From assembly GCA_943788425.1 (NCBI GenBank), contig CALSQF010000001.1:369620-433619 (forward strand): a stretch of DNA of 64,000 nt, written 5' to 3'. Source of the stretch: an uncultured Planktomarina sp. (GTDB taxonomy: Bacteria; Pseudomonadota; Alphaproteobacteria; Rhodobacterales; Rhodobacteraceae). Below are positions 17,672-26,174 of this stretch, piece by piece (the stretch's first letter is position 1; the number at the start of each line of letters is the position of its first letter). Position numbers and translations under genes: made by a program. A model generated the notes under the pieces. The model was given only the letters and a program-made list of their open reading frames with translations, was not told the DNA's origin and did not search any database.

Positions 17672-18958
17672 ATGACCGACACACTTCTCCTCGGACAAAC
17701 CCTTTGTTTCAGCGGTGATCCCTTCCAGGCGCCCTGGCAGGAGGTCACCACGCACAGGCGAGATGGTGCTGTATTGCTGCGGGGTGGACAAATTGCTGAG
17801 GTGGGCGCGCGTGCGGCGCTCTGCCAAGCCCATCCTGGGGCCAAAATTGTCGATTATGGCGCGGATTTAATTGTTCCGGGCTTTGTCGATGCGCATGTGC
17901 ACTATCCGCAAACCGCCATCATCGCCAGCTGGGGCAAGCGATTGATTGACTGGTTGAACAGCTATACATTTCCCGAGGAAATGCGTCTGGCAGATCCCGA
18001 TTACGCCGCCAAGATTGCTGGTCGCTATCTCGACATTGCCCTCAGTCATGGCACGACGACCATGGCCAGCTATTGCACCTCCGCCCCTGTGTCTGTCACC
18101 GCCTATTTTGAGGCAGCCCAGGCGCGCGGAATGCGAGTGGTGGGCGGCAAGACCTGTATGGATCGCAATGCGCCAGACGGCCTGATCGACACGGCGCAAT
18201 CGGCTTATGATGACAGCAAAGATTTGATCGATACATGGCATGGGCGCGACCGCTTGAGCTATGCCATCACCCCCCGGTTTTCACCGACATCAACCCCCGA
18301 GCAGCTCGCCGCCTTAGGCGGGCTGTGGCAAGAACGTCCAGACTGCTTGATGCAAACTCACCTGTCCGAGCAAACTGAAGAAATCGCCTGGGTGCACAGC
18401 CTGTTTCCAGAGGCACGCGACTATCTCGAGACCTATGCGCAATTCGACCTGCTGGGCCCGCGCGGCCTTTACGGTCATGCCATCCATCTTGAGCCGCGCG
18501 AGATCGACCAATTGGCCGAAGTCGGCGCCTCTGTGGTGCATTGCCCAACCTCCAACACCTTTATCGGATCGGGTCTTTTTGACCTTATGGGCCTGGCCCA
18601 GGCAGGGGTGAACATGGGACTGGCCACCGATATCGGAGGTGGATCCAATTTCTCCGTGCTGCGCACCATGGCGGCGGCCTATGAGGTGGCGCAATTGCGC
18701 GGTCAAGCGCTGCATCCAGCGCAGCTTATGTGGCTGGCCTCTGAAGGGTCGGCGAAAGCGCTGCACCTGTCTGGCACCATCGGTCATCTGGGCGCAGGTG
18801 CCGAAGCAGACCTTTGTATTCTCAACCTGAGCTCAACGACTGCAATCGCCCAGCGCTATGAGCATGCCAATGATTTTTGGGAGAGCCTGTTTCCCACGAT
18901 CATGATGGGCGATGACCGGGCCATTCGGCAAGTCTGGGTCGCGGGCGTTCCAGTCTAG
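17672..18958 (+). CDS. guaD: Guanine deaminase
   Basis: This 428-residue amidohydrolase has metal-binding PGFVDAHVHYPQTAI near residues 70-84, then CTSAPVSV, MQTHLSEQTEEI, GHAIHLEPREI and LATDIGGGSNFS with the Asp ligand. PQTA and the TSAP, CMDRNAPDG segments are typical of guanine deaminases, which convert guanine to xanthine. The ATG at 17672 is the first in frame. It converges with the 8-oxoguanine deaminase gene, and the two together suggest a guanine salvage or degradation role. Confidence 0.93.
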   Translation: MTDTLLLGQTLCFSGDPFQAPWQEVTTHRRDGAVLLRGGQIAEVGARAALCQAHPGAKIVDYGADLIVPGFVDAHVHYPQTAIIASWGKRLIDWLNSYTFPEEMRLADPDYAAKIAGRYLDIALSHGTTTMASYCTSAPVSVTAYFEAAQARGMRVVGGKTCMDRNAPDGLIDTAQSAYDDSKDLIDTWHGRDRLSYAITPRFSPTSTPEQLAALGGLWQERPDCLMQTHLSEQTEEIAWVHSLFPEARDYLETYAQFDLLGPRGLYGHAIHLEPREIDQLAEVGASVVHCPTSNTFIGSGLFDLMGLAQAGVNMGLATDIGGGSNFSVLRTMAAAYEVAQLRGQALHPAQLMWLASEGSAKALHLSGTIGHLGAGAEADLCILNLSSTTAIAQRYEHANDFWESLFPTIMMGDDRAIRQVWVAGVPV

Positions 18959-19000
18959 GAAAACCTCTGCGTAACCCAACCGCCAAGCCAAAACACTTTG

Positions 19001-19046
19001 CCCGGTGGCAACACCGGGTTGCGCCTGCCTGCCCCCCGGCAGGCGC
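19001..19046. terminator. Tandem hairpins between convergent deaminase genes
   Basis: Two perfect stem-loops stand back to back: CCCGGTG-GCAA-CACCGGG (19001-19018, 7-bp stem with a GNRA-type GCAA loop) and GCGCCTGCC...GGCAGGCGC (19021-19046, 9-bp stem with an 8-nt C-rich loop). Neither has a T-run, but their position 43 bp after guaD and about 155 bp from the stop of the opposing gene fits a two-way transcript barrier. Confidence 0.5.
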
Positions 19047-19200
19047 ATTCACCATCTCAATATACTTGTATATATGGTTATTGCTCAAATTTTGCAGTAA
19101 TTTCACCACCAGACATATGCGCCCGCCCAGGCCGGCGCTGCCCTCATTTCGTGTTGAAATCTCGTCATGCAGAGGTCTTTAACAGAGAACGCAGGCAGGC

Positions 19201-20544
19201 CTAGGCGCGCTCCTGCAGCGCACGCATCTGTAGATTTTGCCGGCGGGCCAAGGCGCGTTGATCCAGCGTGGTGATGCGCCCCTCTGCGACCACCTGCTGG
19301 CCGTTGACAAAAACGTCGCGTGCCAAAGTTGGCCCAGCCAAAAGGATTGCTGCGGGGTCCCAATTTCCGGCAGCATTTACATCACCCATATCCCAAATCA
19401 CCGCATCAGCACATTTTCCGGGCGCCAATGCGCCGCAATCCTCGCGGCCCAAAACCTGAGCCCCACCCAAAGTGGCGATCTCAAGCGCCTCGCCCGGTGA
19501 CATTGCACCGGCGCCATAGGCCAGCCGTTGCAGCAACAGCGTCTGGCGCGCTTCGGCCATCAGGTTGCCTGCATCATTCGAAGCCGATCCGTCGACCCCA
19601 AGCCCGACCGGCACGCGCGCATCTCGCATCGCCCGTACCGGCGCAATGCCCGAGGCCAAACGGCAGTTGGAACAGGGGCAATGAGCAACCCCGGTTTGCG
19701 TCCGCGCAAACAGCGCGATTTCCTTCGCATCGAGCTTGACGCAATGCGCATGCCAAACATCCGGCCCGGTCCAGCCCAACTCTTCGGCATATTGCCCGGG
19801 GCGCATCCCAAATTTTTCCAAACTATAGGCAATGTCTTCGTCATTTTCCGCCAAATGGGTGTGCATCATCACCCCTTTGTCACGGGCCAAGAGCGCGGCA
19901 TCGCGCATCAATTCGCGGCTGACAGAAAAAGGCGAGCAGGGCGCCACCCCAACCCGGCACATAGAGCCGGGGCGCGGATCGTGAAAGCCATCGATGACAC
20001 GGATCATGTCCTCGAGAATATCGGCCTCCCGCTCGACCAAACCATCTGGCGGCAGGCCTCCGGCGCTTTCACCTATGCTCATAGCCCCCCGTGTGGGGTG
20101 AAACCGCATGCCGATCTCTTGCGCGGCGTGAATCGTATTTTCCAGTCGCGTTCCATTAGGATAGAGATACAGGTGATCTGACGTAGTTGTGCAACCCGAC
20201 AAAAGAAGTTCCGCCATCCCTACTTGAGCGGAGACAAAAAAGTCATCCGGGCGCATGGCCGCCCAAATTGGATAGAGCGCTTGTAGCCAGCCAAAAAGTG
20301 CGGCGTCTTGCCCAGCGGGCACCGCGCGGGTCATGGTTTGATACAGATGGTGATGGGTATTGACCAATCCGGGCGTGACCAAACAGCCCGCTGCATTCAC
20401 CACAGTGCAGCCCGTCGTCGGTAGATCACGCCCCACCGCCACAATGCGCCCATCGCGCATCAACACATCCCCCGACGGGACAGCCCGCCGCATCTCATCC
20501 ATCGTCAGCACCAAGCCGGCGTTTTGAATAAGCGTATCAGCCAA
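19201..20544 (-). CDS. 8-oxoguanine deaminase
   Basis: This amidohydrolase of about 447 residues has a metal-binding PGLVNTHHHLYQTMTR segment, SGCTTTSDHLYLYP, MMHTHLAENDEDI, VWHAHCVKLD, VAHCPCSNCRLASG and LGVDGSASND. The SNCRLASGIAPVR pattern and length are those of 8-oxoguanine deaminases, which act on oxidised guanine and other purine-like lactams. A TTG at 20544 is the chosen start because the frame reads LADTLIQNAGLVLTMDE there; it overlaps the hisN stop by 8 bp. A longer open frame reaches 20580. Confidence 0.88.
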   Translation of the reverse strand: MADTLIQNAGLVLTMDEMRRAVPSGDVLMRDGRIVAVGRDLPTTGCTVVNAAGCLVTPGLVNTHHHLYQTMTRAVPAGQDAALFGWLQALYPIWAAMRPDDFFVSAQVGMAELLLSGCTTTSDHLYLYPNGTRLENTIHAAQEIGMRFHPTRGAMSIGESAGGLPPDGLVEREADILEDMIRVIDGFHDPRPGSMCRVGVAPCSPFSVSRELMRDAALLARDKGVMMHTHLAENDEDIAYSLEKFGMRPGQYAEELGWTGPDVWHAHCVKLDAKEIALFARTQTGVAHCPCSNCRLASGIAPVRAMRDARVPVGLGVDGSASNDAGNLMAEARQTLLLQRLAYGAGAMSPGEALEIATLGGAQVLGREDCGALAPGKCADAVIWDMGDVNAAGNWDPAAILLAGPTLARDVFVNGQQVVAEGRITTLDQRALARRQNLQMRALQERA

Positions 20545-21346
20545 GCGGCACCTCGCGCAAAATGTCCAAAGCAGCCGCATGCAGCTCCGGCGTCGCCGCG
20601 CACAGACATCTGCCTCCGTTCATCGGATTGCCGCCACGCCAATCACTGACCACCCCACCTGCCGCTTGCACAAGCGCCATAGGGGCTTGGATATCATAGG
20701 CGTTCAAGCCGGCCTCAATCACCAAATCGATCTGCCCCGCAGCCAAAAGCGCATAGGCGTAGCAATCCATGCCGTAGCGGGTCAACTGACACTGCTCAGC
20801 CAGGGTGTGGAAGGCCTCAGCCTCAAGGGGGCTGCCGACCTCTGGAAAGGTGGTGAAGATCTTCGCTTGAGACAAATGCCGCGTCTTGCGCGTGGCCAGC
20901 GAGGTTCTGATCCCATGGCGCTCCATAAAGGCCATCCCAAGCCCACCGACAAATCGCTCGCCTATGTAGGGCTGATCAATCATGCCAAAAATCGGCTCGT
21001 GGCCATCATTCAAGGCAATCAAAGTGCCCCAGGTGGGCGTGCCACTGACATAACCGCGGGTGCCATCAATCGGGTCAAGCACCCAAGACAGACCAGATGT
21101 GCCAAATGTGTCCTGCGACTCTTCGCCAATCACGGAATCCTCGGGCCGCTGCTCTTTTAAGATTGAACGCATGGCAAGCTCCGCCGCTTTGTCGGCCTCG
21201 GTGACCGGATCAAACCCTTCCGCCCACTTATTTTGCGTCACCAATGCCGGGGCGCGAAACCACTTGAGTGTGTGTTCGGCCGCCCCATCAGCCAACTGCG
21301 AGGCAAGAGATAATATAGCTTCCGGGCTGGGCGTCTGATCGGTCAT
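20537..21346 (-). CDS. hisN: Histidinol-phosphatase of the inositol monophosphatase family
   Basis: This protein of about 269 residues has the IMPase metal-site motifs: FDPVTEADKAAE near 46-57, GEESQDTFG near 79-87, WVLDPIDGTRGYVSG near 92-106, and a C-terminal YDIQAPMALVQAAGG. The DGTRGYVSGTPTWGTLIAL part resembles the HisN type that dephosphorylates histidinol phosphate. The inositol-phosphatase function cannot be excluded. The ATG at 21346 has GAAGG 6 nt upstream; an ATG at 21361 is also open. It overlaps the downstream gene by 8 bp. Confidence 0.85.
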   Translation of the reverse strand: MTDQTPSPEAILSLASQLADGAAEHTLKWFRAPALVTQNKWAEGFDPVTEADKAAELAMRSILKEQRPEDSVIGEESQDTFGTSGLSWVLDPIDGTRGYVSGTPTWGTLIALNDGHEPIFGMIDQPYIGERFVGGLGMAFMERHGIRTSLATRKTRHLSQAKIFTTFPEVGSPLEAEAFHTLAEQCQLTRYGMDCYAYALLAAGQIDLVIEAGLNAYDIQAPMALVQAAGGVVSDWRGGNPMNGGRCLCAATPELHAAALDILREVPLG

Positions 21347-21428
21347 ACGGCCTTCTTTCATAAGTCGGCCTATCTAGGAGGAGGTGCCCCACTTGGTCAA
21401 GTAATCCTCCCAGCCGGAATAGAAGCTA

Positions 21429-21786
21429 TCAAGCCGCTTGGCTCAAGACCCGCGCCAAATCAAACAGGCGTTTGCGCTGGTCCTTTGGGATGGCGTAATA
21501 GCAGCGGAACAATTCTAAGGCTTTTTATCTCCCAAATTATTTTTCTTGCGCGCTGTGTCGCCATCAATCTCCGCAAGACCTTCAAAGAAAAACTCACCGG
21601 GACTTCCATGACTTCTGAAATATCCCCAAGCCTCGATGAGCTGACCCGGTTGGCGCCAGTTTAATACTTTTGAACTTATTGAAATTTAATACCTACTTGT
21701 TCGGCCAATTGCTGTTGGGTCATTCCTAACAGGCAGCGCCTTTGTCGCACACGTTGTCCGACATGTATGTCGACCGGATGTGTCAT
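21429..21786 (-). pseudogene. XRE-family regulator, decayed
   Basis: From an ATG at 21786 the frame reads as the common alphaproteobacterial XRE regulator: MTHPVDIHVGQRVRQRR, MTQQQLAEQVGIKFQ, then stops. TAA replaces an expected Gln after KFQ, and a second TAA replaces the Glu in the QKYETG motif. It continues with ANRVSSSRLGDI and VPVSFFFEGL. A 1-nt loss near 21520-21525 shifts the frame, after which LELFRCYYAIPKDQRKRLFDLARVL finishes at TGA 21429. Function of intact homologues: DNA-binding repressor, targets unknown. Confidence 0.75.
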
Positions 21787-22103
21787 TATCGTCTCCTAAT
21801 ATTGTCTAAGCTACAGAAAGTACAAAACCTGCGGCTGGTCTGACGTACTTTCGGATACCACAAAATCTCTTTCGCAAATAAATCCAAAAATTAACCATTT
21901 ATTAACAAATTTTTGAATCTACGCTCTCAAACCTCCCAACCTTCGCTTCCGAAATGATCTTTGAAGTGCCGTTTCTCCAGAAATATAATCTATTTTATAG
22001 CCAAATTCTTACCGTTCACGACAGCGCGGTTTCGATGCTGGAATTTCCGGATCCCGGCGCCTATAAAGGGTGAAATGGTTAACAAACAGGTTGATTTCAG
22101 CCC
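21787..22103. other. AT-rich non-coding interval between XRE pseudogene and oxidoreductase
   Basis: This 317-bp stretch holds no supported gene. It contains the CtrA-like site at 21891-21906, which is described separately. The strongly AT-rich part 21840-21960 looks like promoter DNA, and TTAAC recurs at 22079-22083. I see no other structure. Confidence 0.6.
21891..21906 (+). promoter_or_regulatory. CtrA-type site TTAA-N7-TTAAC
   Basis: TTAACCATTTATTAAC matches the full CtrA consensus TTAA-N7-TTAAC of alphaproteobacteria exactly, with CCATTTA as the 7-nt spacer. It lies 198 bp before the quinone oxidoreductase start and 105 bp before the XRE pseudogene start, so either could have been its target. 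Binding is not demonstrated; one perfect match in an AT-rich interval can arise by chance. Confidence 0.45.
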
Positions 22104-23069
22104 ATGCGCGCCCTCCAAGTTCAAGACCACAGCCAAAAACCTGTCTTTTTAGACAGGTCCATGCCGACGCTTGCAGCGAATCAAATTCTCATCCGCACGG
22201 CTGCCTGCGCTCTGAATTTTGCAGACCTGCTGATGATTCGCGGCACTTATCAGGAGACCCCTGCCCTCCCCTTCACCCTTGGCATGGAAGTCGCGGGCGA
22301 AGTTGCAGATCTCGGCGCTGACGTGACTGACTTTCAAATCGGTGATCGCGTTGCGGGGTTTGCAGGGTCTGGCGGTTTGGCCGAATATTGCCCAATTGAG
22401 GCCACGCGCTGCTTGAAGCTCACGGATGGTATGCCATTTGACACCGCCGCCTCTGCTTTGATCAGCTATGGAACGTCGCATCTCGCCCTGACCCATCGCG
22501 CAAAACTTACATCTGACGACACTCTGTTGGTTCTTGGCGCAGGTGGCGGAGTAGGGTTGACCGCTGTGGAAATTGGCGCGGCCCTCGGCGCAAGGGTCAT
22601 CGCTGTCGCCCGCGGGCCGGAAAAATTGCAAGTGTGTAAAGACAGAGGCGCCGACATCACCATTGATAGCGCCCAGGAAGATGTCGTGGCCAAAGTCAAA
22701 GCCCTTGGCGGCGTGGATGTGGTCTATGATCCGGTCGGCGGGGACCCTTTTGTCGCTGCACTCAAATGTTGCCGGCCCGAGGCGCGCTATCTTGTAATCG
22801 GCTTCGCCAGCGGTGATGTCCCACAAATCAAAGCCAATCATCTCTTAGTCAAAAATGTGGATGTGTTGGGTTTTTATTGGGGCGGATATATGGGATTTGC
22901 ACCGCAGGTTTTACGCGACAGCCTTACAGATGTCCTCGCAATGATTACAAAAGGGCTGCTCAAACCTCATATCGGCGGCAGCTATGACTTCGACCAAGCG
23001 CTTGAGGCATTGGCCGATCTGAAAGCACGAAAATCCATCGGCAAGCTTGTGGTTCGCGGGCCGGTTTAA
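22104..23069 (+). CDS. NADPH:quinone oxidoreductase family protein
   Basis: This 321-residue protein is a medium-chain dehydrogenase/reductase of the quinone-oxidoreductase type: AACALNFADLLMIRGTY near 32-48, GMEVAGEV near 62-69, an NADPH fold with LVLGAGGGVGLTAVEIG near 143-159, and VDVVYDPVGG near 210. It has no structural-zinc Cys cluster. It reduces quinones or alpha,beta-unsaturated carbonyls. The ATG at 22104 is the first in frame in a good family position (MRALQVQDHSQKPVF). Confidence 0.92.
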   Translation: MRALQVQDHSQKPVFLDRSMPTLAANQILIRTAACALNFADLLMIRGTYQETPALPFTLGMEVAGEVADLGADVTDFQIGDRVAGFAGSGGLAEYCPIEATRCLKLTDGMPFDTAASALISYGTSHLALTHRAKLTSDDTLLVLGAGGGVGLTAVEIGAALGARVIAVARGPEKLQVCKDRGADITIDSAQEDVVAKVKALGGVDVVYDPVGGDPFVAALKCCRPEARYLVIGFASGDVPQIKANHLLVKNVDVLGFYWGGYMGFAPQVLRDSLTDVLAMITKGLLKPHIGGSYDFDQALEALADLKARKSIGKLVVRGPV

Positions 23070-23139
23070 CCTTTCCGGCACCATTTTTTCAGCATTCGGC
23101 GAAAATTGCACAATTTAATGGTCAATCCTTGCGGTTTCC

Positions 23140-23168
23140 CTTGAAATTTCACCCCAGAAGCCCGATAT
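23140..23168 (+). promoter_or_regulatory. Sigma-32 (RpoH)-like promoter
   Basis: CTTGAAA (23140-23146) and CCCGATAT (23161-23168) are separated by 14 bp and differ from the RpoH consensus CTTGAAA-N13-15-CCCCATNT at one base. They lie 51 bp before the ATG of the YccA/BI-1 gene, leaving a leader of about 45 nt. This would make the gene part of the heat-shock response, which fits the FtsH-linked role of YccA in E. coli. It is an inference from the motif. Confidence 0.55.
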
Positions 23169-23218
23169 TTGAAACAATGGCGCCTTGCGCGCCGAACGCG
23201 TTATTTTTGGAGAGCAAC

Positions 23219-23998
23219 ATGGCAGATTTTAACACGATATCCGCAAATGCAGGCAGTCGCAGTGCTGCGATCGATGCCGGCCTGCGGGCACATATGAACA
23301 AAGTCTATGGCACAATGTCCATTGGAATGGTGATCACCGCCGTTGCCGCTTGGGCCATTGCCGGCCTGGCCACGACGACAGATGCCAACATGGCAGCTGC
23401 GCAATTGCCGAATGGTAAACTTCTCACCAGCTTTGGTCTGGTGATTTATACCACTTGGCTCAAATACGTCATCATGCTGGCGCCGCTTGCGGTGCTGTTC
23501 TTGGGCATGGGCACAGTGATGCGTCGCGCCAGTGCAGCTGGGGCGCAGCTGTTCTTCTTTATCTTCGCCACTTTGATAGGCCTGTCGCTCAGCTCAATTT
23601 TCATTCGTTATACAGGCCACTCAATCACGCAAACCTTCCTGGTCACCGCCATCGCATTTGCGGGCCTCTCGCTCTATGGCTACACAACCAAGAAAGACAT
23701 CTCCGGATGGGGCAGCTTCCTGATCATGGGCGTCATTGGTCTAGTCGTCGCGATGATCGTTAACATCTTCCTGCAGTCGCCCGCGCTCTTGTTTGCGATT
23801 TCAGCAATTGGGGTGTTGGTATTTGCCGGTCTCACCGCCTATGACACACAGACCATTAAGAATGAATATCTGGCGCATGCCCATCATGGTGATCAAGAGT
23901 GGCTTGCCAAATCCGCCATCTTCGGCGCCTTGAACCTCTACCTTGATTTCTTGAACATGTTCCAGTTCCTGCTAATGTTCATGGGTAACAACGAGTAA
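23219..23998 (+). CDS. Bax inhibitor-1/YccA family membrane protein
   Basis: This protein of about 259 residues has seven predicted membrane helices and the BI-1 family end: GVLVFAGLTAYDTQTIKNEYLA followed by FGALNLYLDFLNMFQFLLMF. E. coli YccA is a substrate and modulator of the membrane protease FtsH; others of the family affect calcium leak. The ATG at 23219 is preceded by GGAGAG; an upstream ATG at 23129 is less likely because of composition. It is followed by a strong terminator. Confidence 0.94.
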   Translation: MADFNTISANAGSRSAAIDAGLRAHMNKVYGTMSIGMVITAVAAWAIAGLATTTDANMAAAQLPNGKLLTSFGLVIYTTWLKYVIMLAPLAVLFLGMGTVMRRASAAGAQLFFFIFATLIGLSLSSIFIRYTGHSITQTFLVTAIAFAGLSLYGYTTKKDISGWGSFLIMGVIGLVVAMIVNIFLQSPALLFAISAIGVLVFAGLTAYDTQTIKNEYLAHAHHGDQEWLAKSAIFGALNLYLDFLNMFQFLLMFMGNNE

Positions 23999-24025
23999 GC
24001 AGGCCTCTTTGGCCTACGCAATGCG

Positions 24026-24057
24026 CACCTCGCCAGAAATGGCGGGGTGTTTTTTTT
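24026..24057 (+). terminator. Rho-independent terminator after the YccA-like gene
   Basis: CACCTCGCC and GGCGGGGTG form a 9-bp stem (one G-T pair) with a 6-nt loop AGAAAT, followed by eight T residues (24050-24057). It stands 28 bp past the stop codon. Confidence 0.9.
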
Positions 24058-24102
24058 GTGCCTAGGCTGTCATCAGAGCCTTGACTGTCTTTACATATGC
24101 AC

Positions 24103-24133
24103 AAAAAAAGCCGCGCAACTTGCACGGCTTTTT
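24103..24133 (-). terminator. Rho-independent terminator of rpmG
   Basis: On the minus strand, AAAAAGCCGTGC pairs with GCGCGGCTTTTT (one T-G wobble) and is followed by a run of T residues. It lies about 25 bp after the rpmG stop. Confidence 0.85.
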
Positions 24134-24155
24134 GCAAATTGAAGGGGGCTTTCGC

Positions 24156-24323
24156 CTACTTAATTTTGCCTTCTTTGTATTCAACATGTTTGCGCGCAAC
24201 CGGATCATATTTCCGGGCGACCATTTTTTCGGTCATTGTGCGTGCGTTCTTTTTAGTCACATAAAAGTGGCCAGTGCCCGCGCTGGAATTCAGGCGGATC
24301 TTAATTGTGGTTGGCTTCGCCAT
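24156..24323 (-). CDS. rpmG: 50S ribosomal protein L33
   Basis: This frame encodes 55 residues: [20 protein letters not shown], then [14 protein letters not shown], ending EYKEGKIK. That is a full-length L33 of the type without zinc-binding cysteines, of typical length. It binds the E-site region of the large subunit. The ATG at 24323 is preceded by GGAGACGT. It is a single-gene unit with its own terminator. Confidence 0.95.
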   Translation of the reverse strand: MAKPTTIKIRLNSSAGTGHFYVTKKNARTMTEKMVARKYDPVARKHVEYKEGKIK

Positions 24324-24433
24324 GGTACGTCTCCTACGGGCGCAGCCTCATGGCCGCTTTGATCCTGATCTGACGGCTTTTAACGCTCTCAGCGGTGCTG
24401 TCAACCGATTCACGTGGCCAAAGCCAGTCAAAT

Positions 24434-24808
24434 ATGCGCGGGGAGCCTATAAGCCGGATTTTGTCCAGATCGACGCTGTTACCAGCACAATCTTGGGCAA
24501 TCATTCATCTCAGCGGCCTGTTGCCAGGACGCTCTAGCTGCCAACCCGAACCTGCGGGGCTGAAACGACCCATATGCGGTTCCTATTTGGCATTGCTCCC
24601 GGTGGGGCTTGCCGTGCCACGACTGTTGCCAGCCGTGCGGTGGGCTTTACCCCACCGTTTCACCATTACCTTGCATGCAAGGCTGTCTCTTCTCTGTGGC
24701 GCTATCCCTAGGGTTGCCCCCGCCGGGCGTTACCCGGCACCGTTGTTTCACGGAGTCCGGACTTTCCTCGAAGGTTGCCCCTCGCGATTGCCCAGCCCCC
24801 CGCGCACT
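24434..24808 (-). ncRNA. rnpB: RNase P RNA (type A)
   Basis: On the minus strand the universal 5' core GAGGAAAGTCCGGACTCC (24751-24769) and the 3' part ACAAAATCCGGCTTATAGG (24445-24467) are visible. The ends pair as P1: GCGCGGGG near 24798-24805 with CCCCGCGC near 24436-24443. The span is about 375 nt, right for a bacterial type A RNA. It is the catalytic RNA that trims tRNA 5' leaders. The exact 5' and 3' ends are estimated from P1. Several open reading frames in this stretch are only shadows of the RNA. Confidence 0.94.
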
Positions 24809-24911
24809 GCTCTGTTACGAGCCCTGCAACGCCGGGTCAAGCCAACTGCGCGTGCAAAGTTCCGCCTCCTGCCATCGATGAGAAGAGGTCTGCATAGGGC
24901 AAGTCACCGCG

Positions 24912-25637
24912 CTAGAATACCTTGGCAGCGGGGTAGGTTTGCGCAAGATCGGATAGGATTTTCAGATCGTCTTCGCCGAGCGGACCAGTGGCCTTCGGGC
25001 GAAAACGTTGTCGGAAGGTTTCGAGCAGGGTTTGTTCGGAATTTGCCCCTTCAGGCCTGCGATATCCGAACCGCTCGGCCGCCTCGAGGAAGGGCAACTG
25101 GTGCCTGTGGGGGGCGCCGCGGTACACCGTAAGGCCATCCCTGGCTAAATCTTGCCACTCAAACCAGCGCCCGGGGTCCTGTTTGCGCCCCGGGGCCATA
25201 TCAGAGTGGCCAATCACCCCTTGCGCCGAGATATCCCAACGCTGCATTACCTCTTTGAGCAAGGATTTAAGCGCTTGGATCTGCGCTGCGGGAAAGGCGT
25301 GATCGCCTGCATTGCACAGTTCAATCCCAATAGAAGCGGAATTTATATCCGTGCAATCGCCCCAGGCACCCTCCCCCGCATGCCAAGCCCGCTGTGCCTC
25401 GGGCACAAGCTGAACGGCCCCACCCGATTGATCCAAAAAATAATGGGCCGAAACCTCGTGGGCTGGATCACTCAACCGCTCCAGAGCGGCCTGCGCATCT
25501 GGCATGGCAGTGTAATGAAGAACGATCAACGAGGGCGGCACCCCACCCTTGCGCGGCCCCAAGTTTGGCGACAGGCGCCGCTCTACGCTCAGAAGGCTCA
25601 GTTTCCCACTGCCAAGCGGAATGGTCGCGGATCCCAA
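24912..25637 (-). CDS. N-acetylmuramoyl-L-alanine amidase (AmiD-like)
   Basis: This protein of about 241 residues has the amidase_2 zinc motifs: LIVLHYTAM near residues 37-45, SAHYFLDQSG, AWHAGEGAWG and HSDMAPGRKQDPG with the catalytic His and Asp. It cleaves the amide link between muramic acid and the peptide stem. The start is a TTG at 25637, which overlaps the lipoprotein gene by 40 bp; a shorter start cannot be ruled out. There is no clear signal peptide, so it may act on recycled cytoplasmic fragments or be exported in another way. Confidence 0.9.
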   Translation of the reverse strand: MGSATIPLGSGKLSLLSVERRLSPNLGPRKGGVPPSLIVLHYTAMPDAQAALERLSDPAHEVSAHYFLDQSGGAVQLVPEAQRAWHAGEGAWGDCTDINSASIGIELCNAGDHAFPAAQIQALKSLLKEVMQRWDISAQGVIGHSDMAPGRKQDPGRWFEWQDLARDGLTVYRGAPHRHQLPFLEAAERFGYRRPEGANSEQTLLETFRQRFRPKATGPLGEDDLKILSDLAQTYPAAKVF

Positions 25638-26128
25638 CCACAGGCAAATCCATCTCCATCAGGATCCAAGCCATAGGCATCACGCTGCGGACCGCCTCTG
25701 GACAAAAAGTCCTGCTGCGCCTCATCCTTAGAGCGATAGCGATCGCAGCCACCGGAGCTGATAACCTTGAGCCCCGTGCCGAAACGACTGTAGAGCTGCA
25801 CGCCGATCGGATTATTGGTCCGAATAGCATATTCCACAACATTGGGTCGCCGGCCCGTGCGCTGCGGCAAGGCTTGCACCTCCATCACGATATATTTCGC
25901 CCGATTTGCGGCAATCCGCTCTGCATCGCTTTCCACAGTCTGCGCAGTGGCGACGACTTCAAAATCCTGCTCATTGGAGATTTGGCTCACAGGCGCTGGG
26001 GACTCCGCTGCAGCATCCGCAGCCGTCTCCATCGCCATGACATGACCTGCGCCAATGACTTCGGTCGGAATCGCGCGCTGGCACCCGCTTGCGAACAAGG
26101 CCAGAGCGATTATCATACCATATTTCAT
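25598..26128 (-). CDS. Putative lipoprotein with a calcium-loop-like C-terminus
   Basis: This protein of about 176 residues starts with a lipoprotein signal MKYGMIIALALFASGCQ, with the lipobox Cys near residue 17. A Ser/Ala/Thr-rich segment follows, then a globular part. The C-terminus GLDPDGDGFACGWDPRPF resembles an excalibur-type calcium loop. The start at 26128 is preferred because AGGAG lies 6 nt before it, while the ATG at 26134 is directly on the SD. I do not recognise the overall family. It is next to an amidase, so a cell-envelope role is plausible. Confidence 0.7.
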   Translation of the reverse strand: MKYGMIIALALFASGCQRAIPTEVIGAGHVMAMETAADAAAESPAPVSQISNEQDFEVVATAQTVESDAERIAANRAKYIVMEVQALPQRTGRRPNVVEYAIRTNNPIGVQLYSRFGTGLKVISSGGCDRYRSKDEAQQDFLSRGGPQRDAYGLDPDGDGFACGWDPRPFRLAVGN

Positions 26129-26174
26129 CCGCATCTCCTATTGGCCGGGGCCACTCAAAGCTGGCCAAGTGGCG

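Noticed and set aside
24395-25132. Long open frames over the RNase P RNA region on the plus strand
   Set aside because: The stretch has the type A RNase P core and P1 pairing on the minus strand, so these frames are shadows of the structured RNA.
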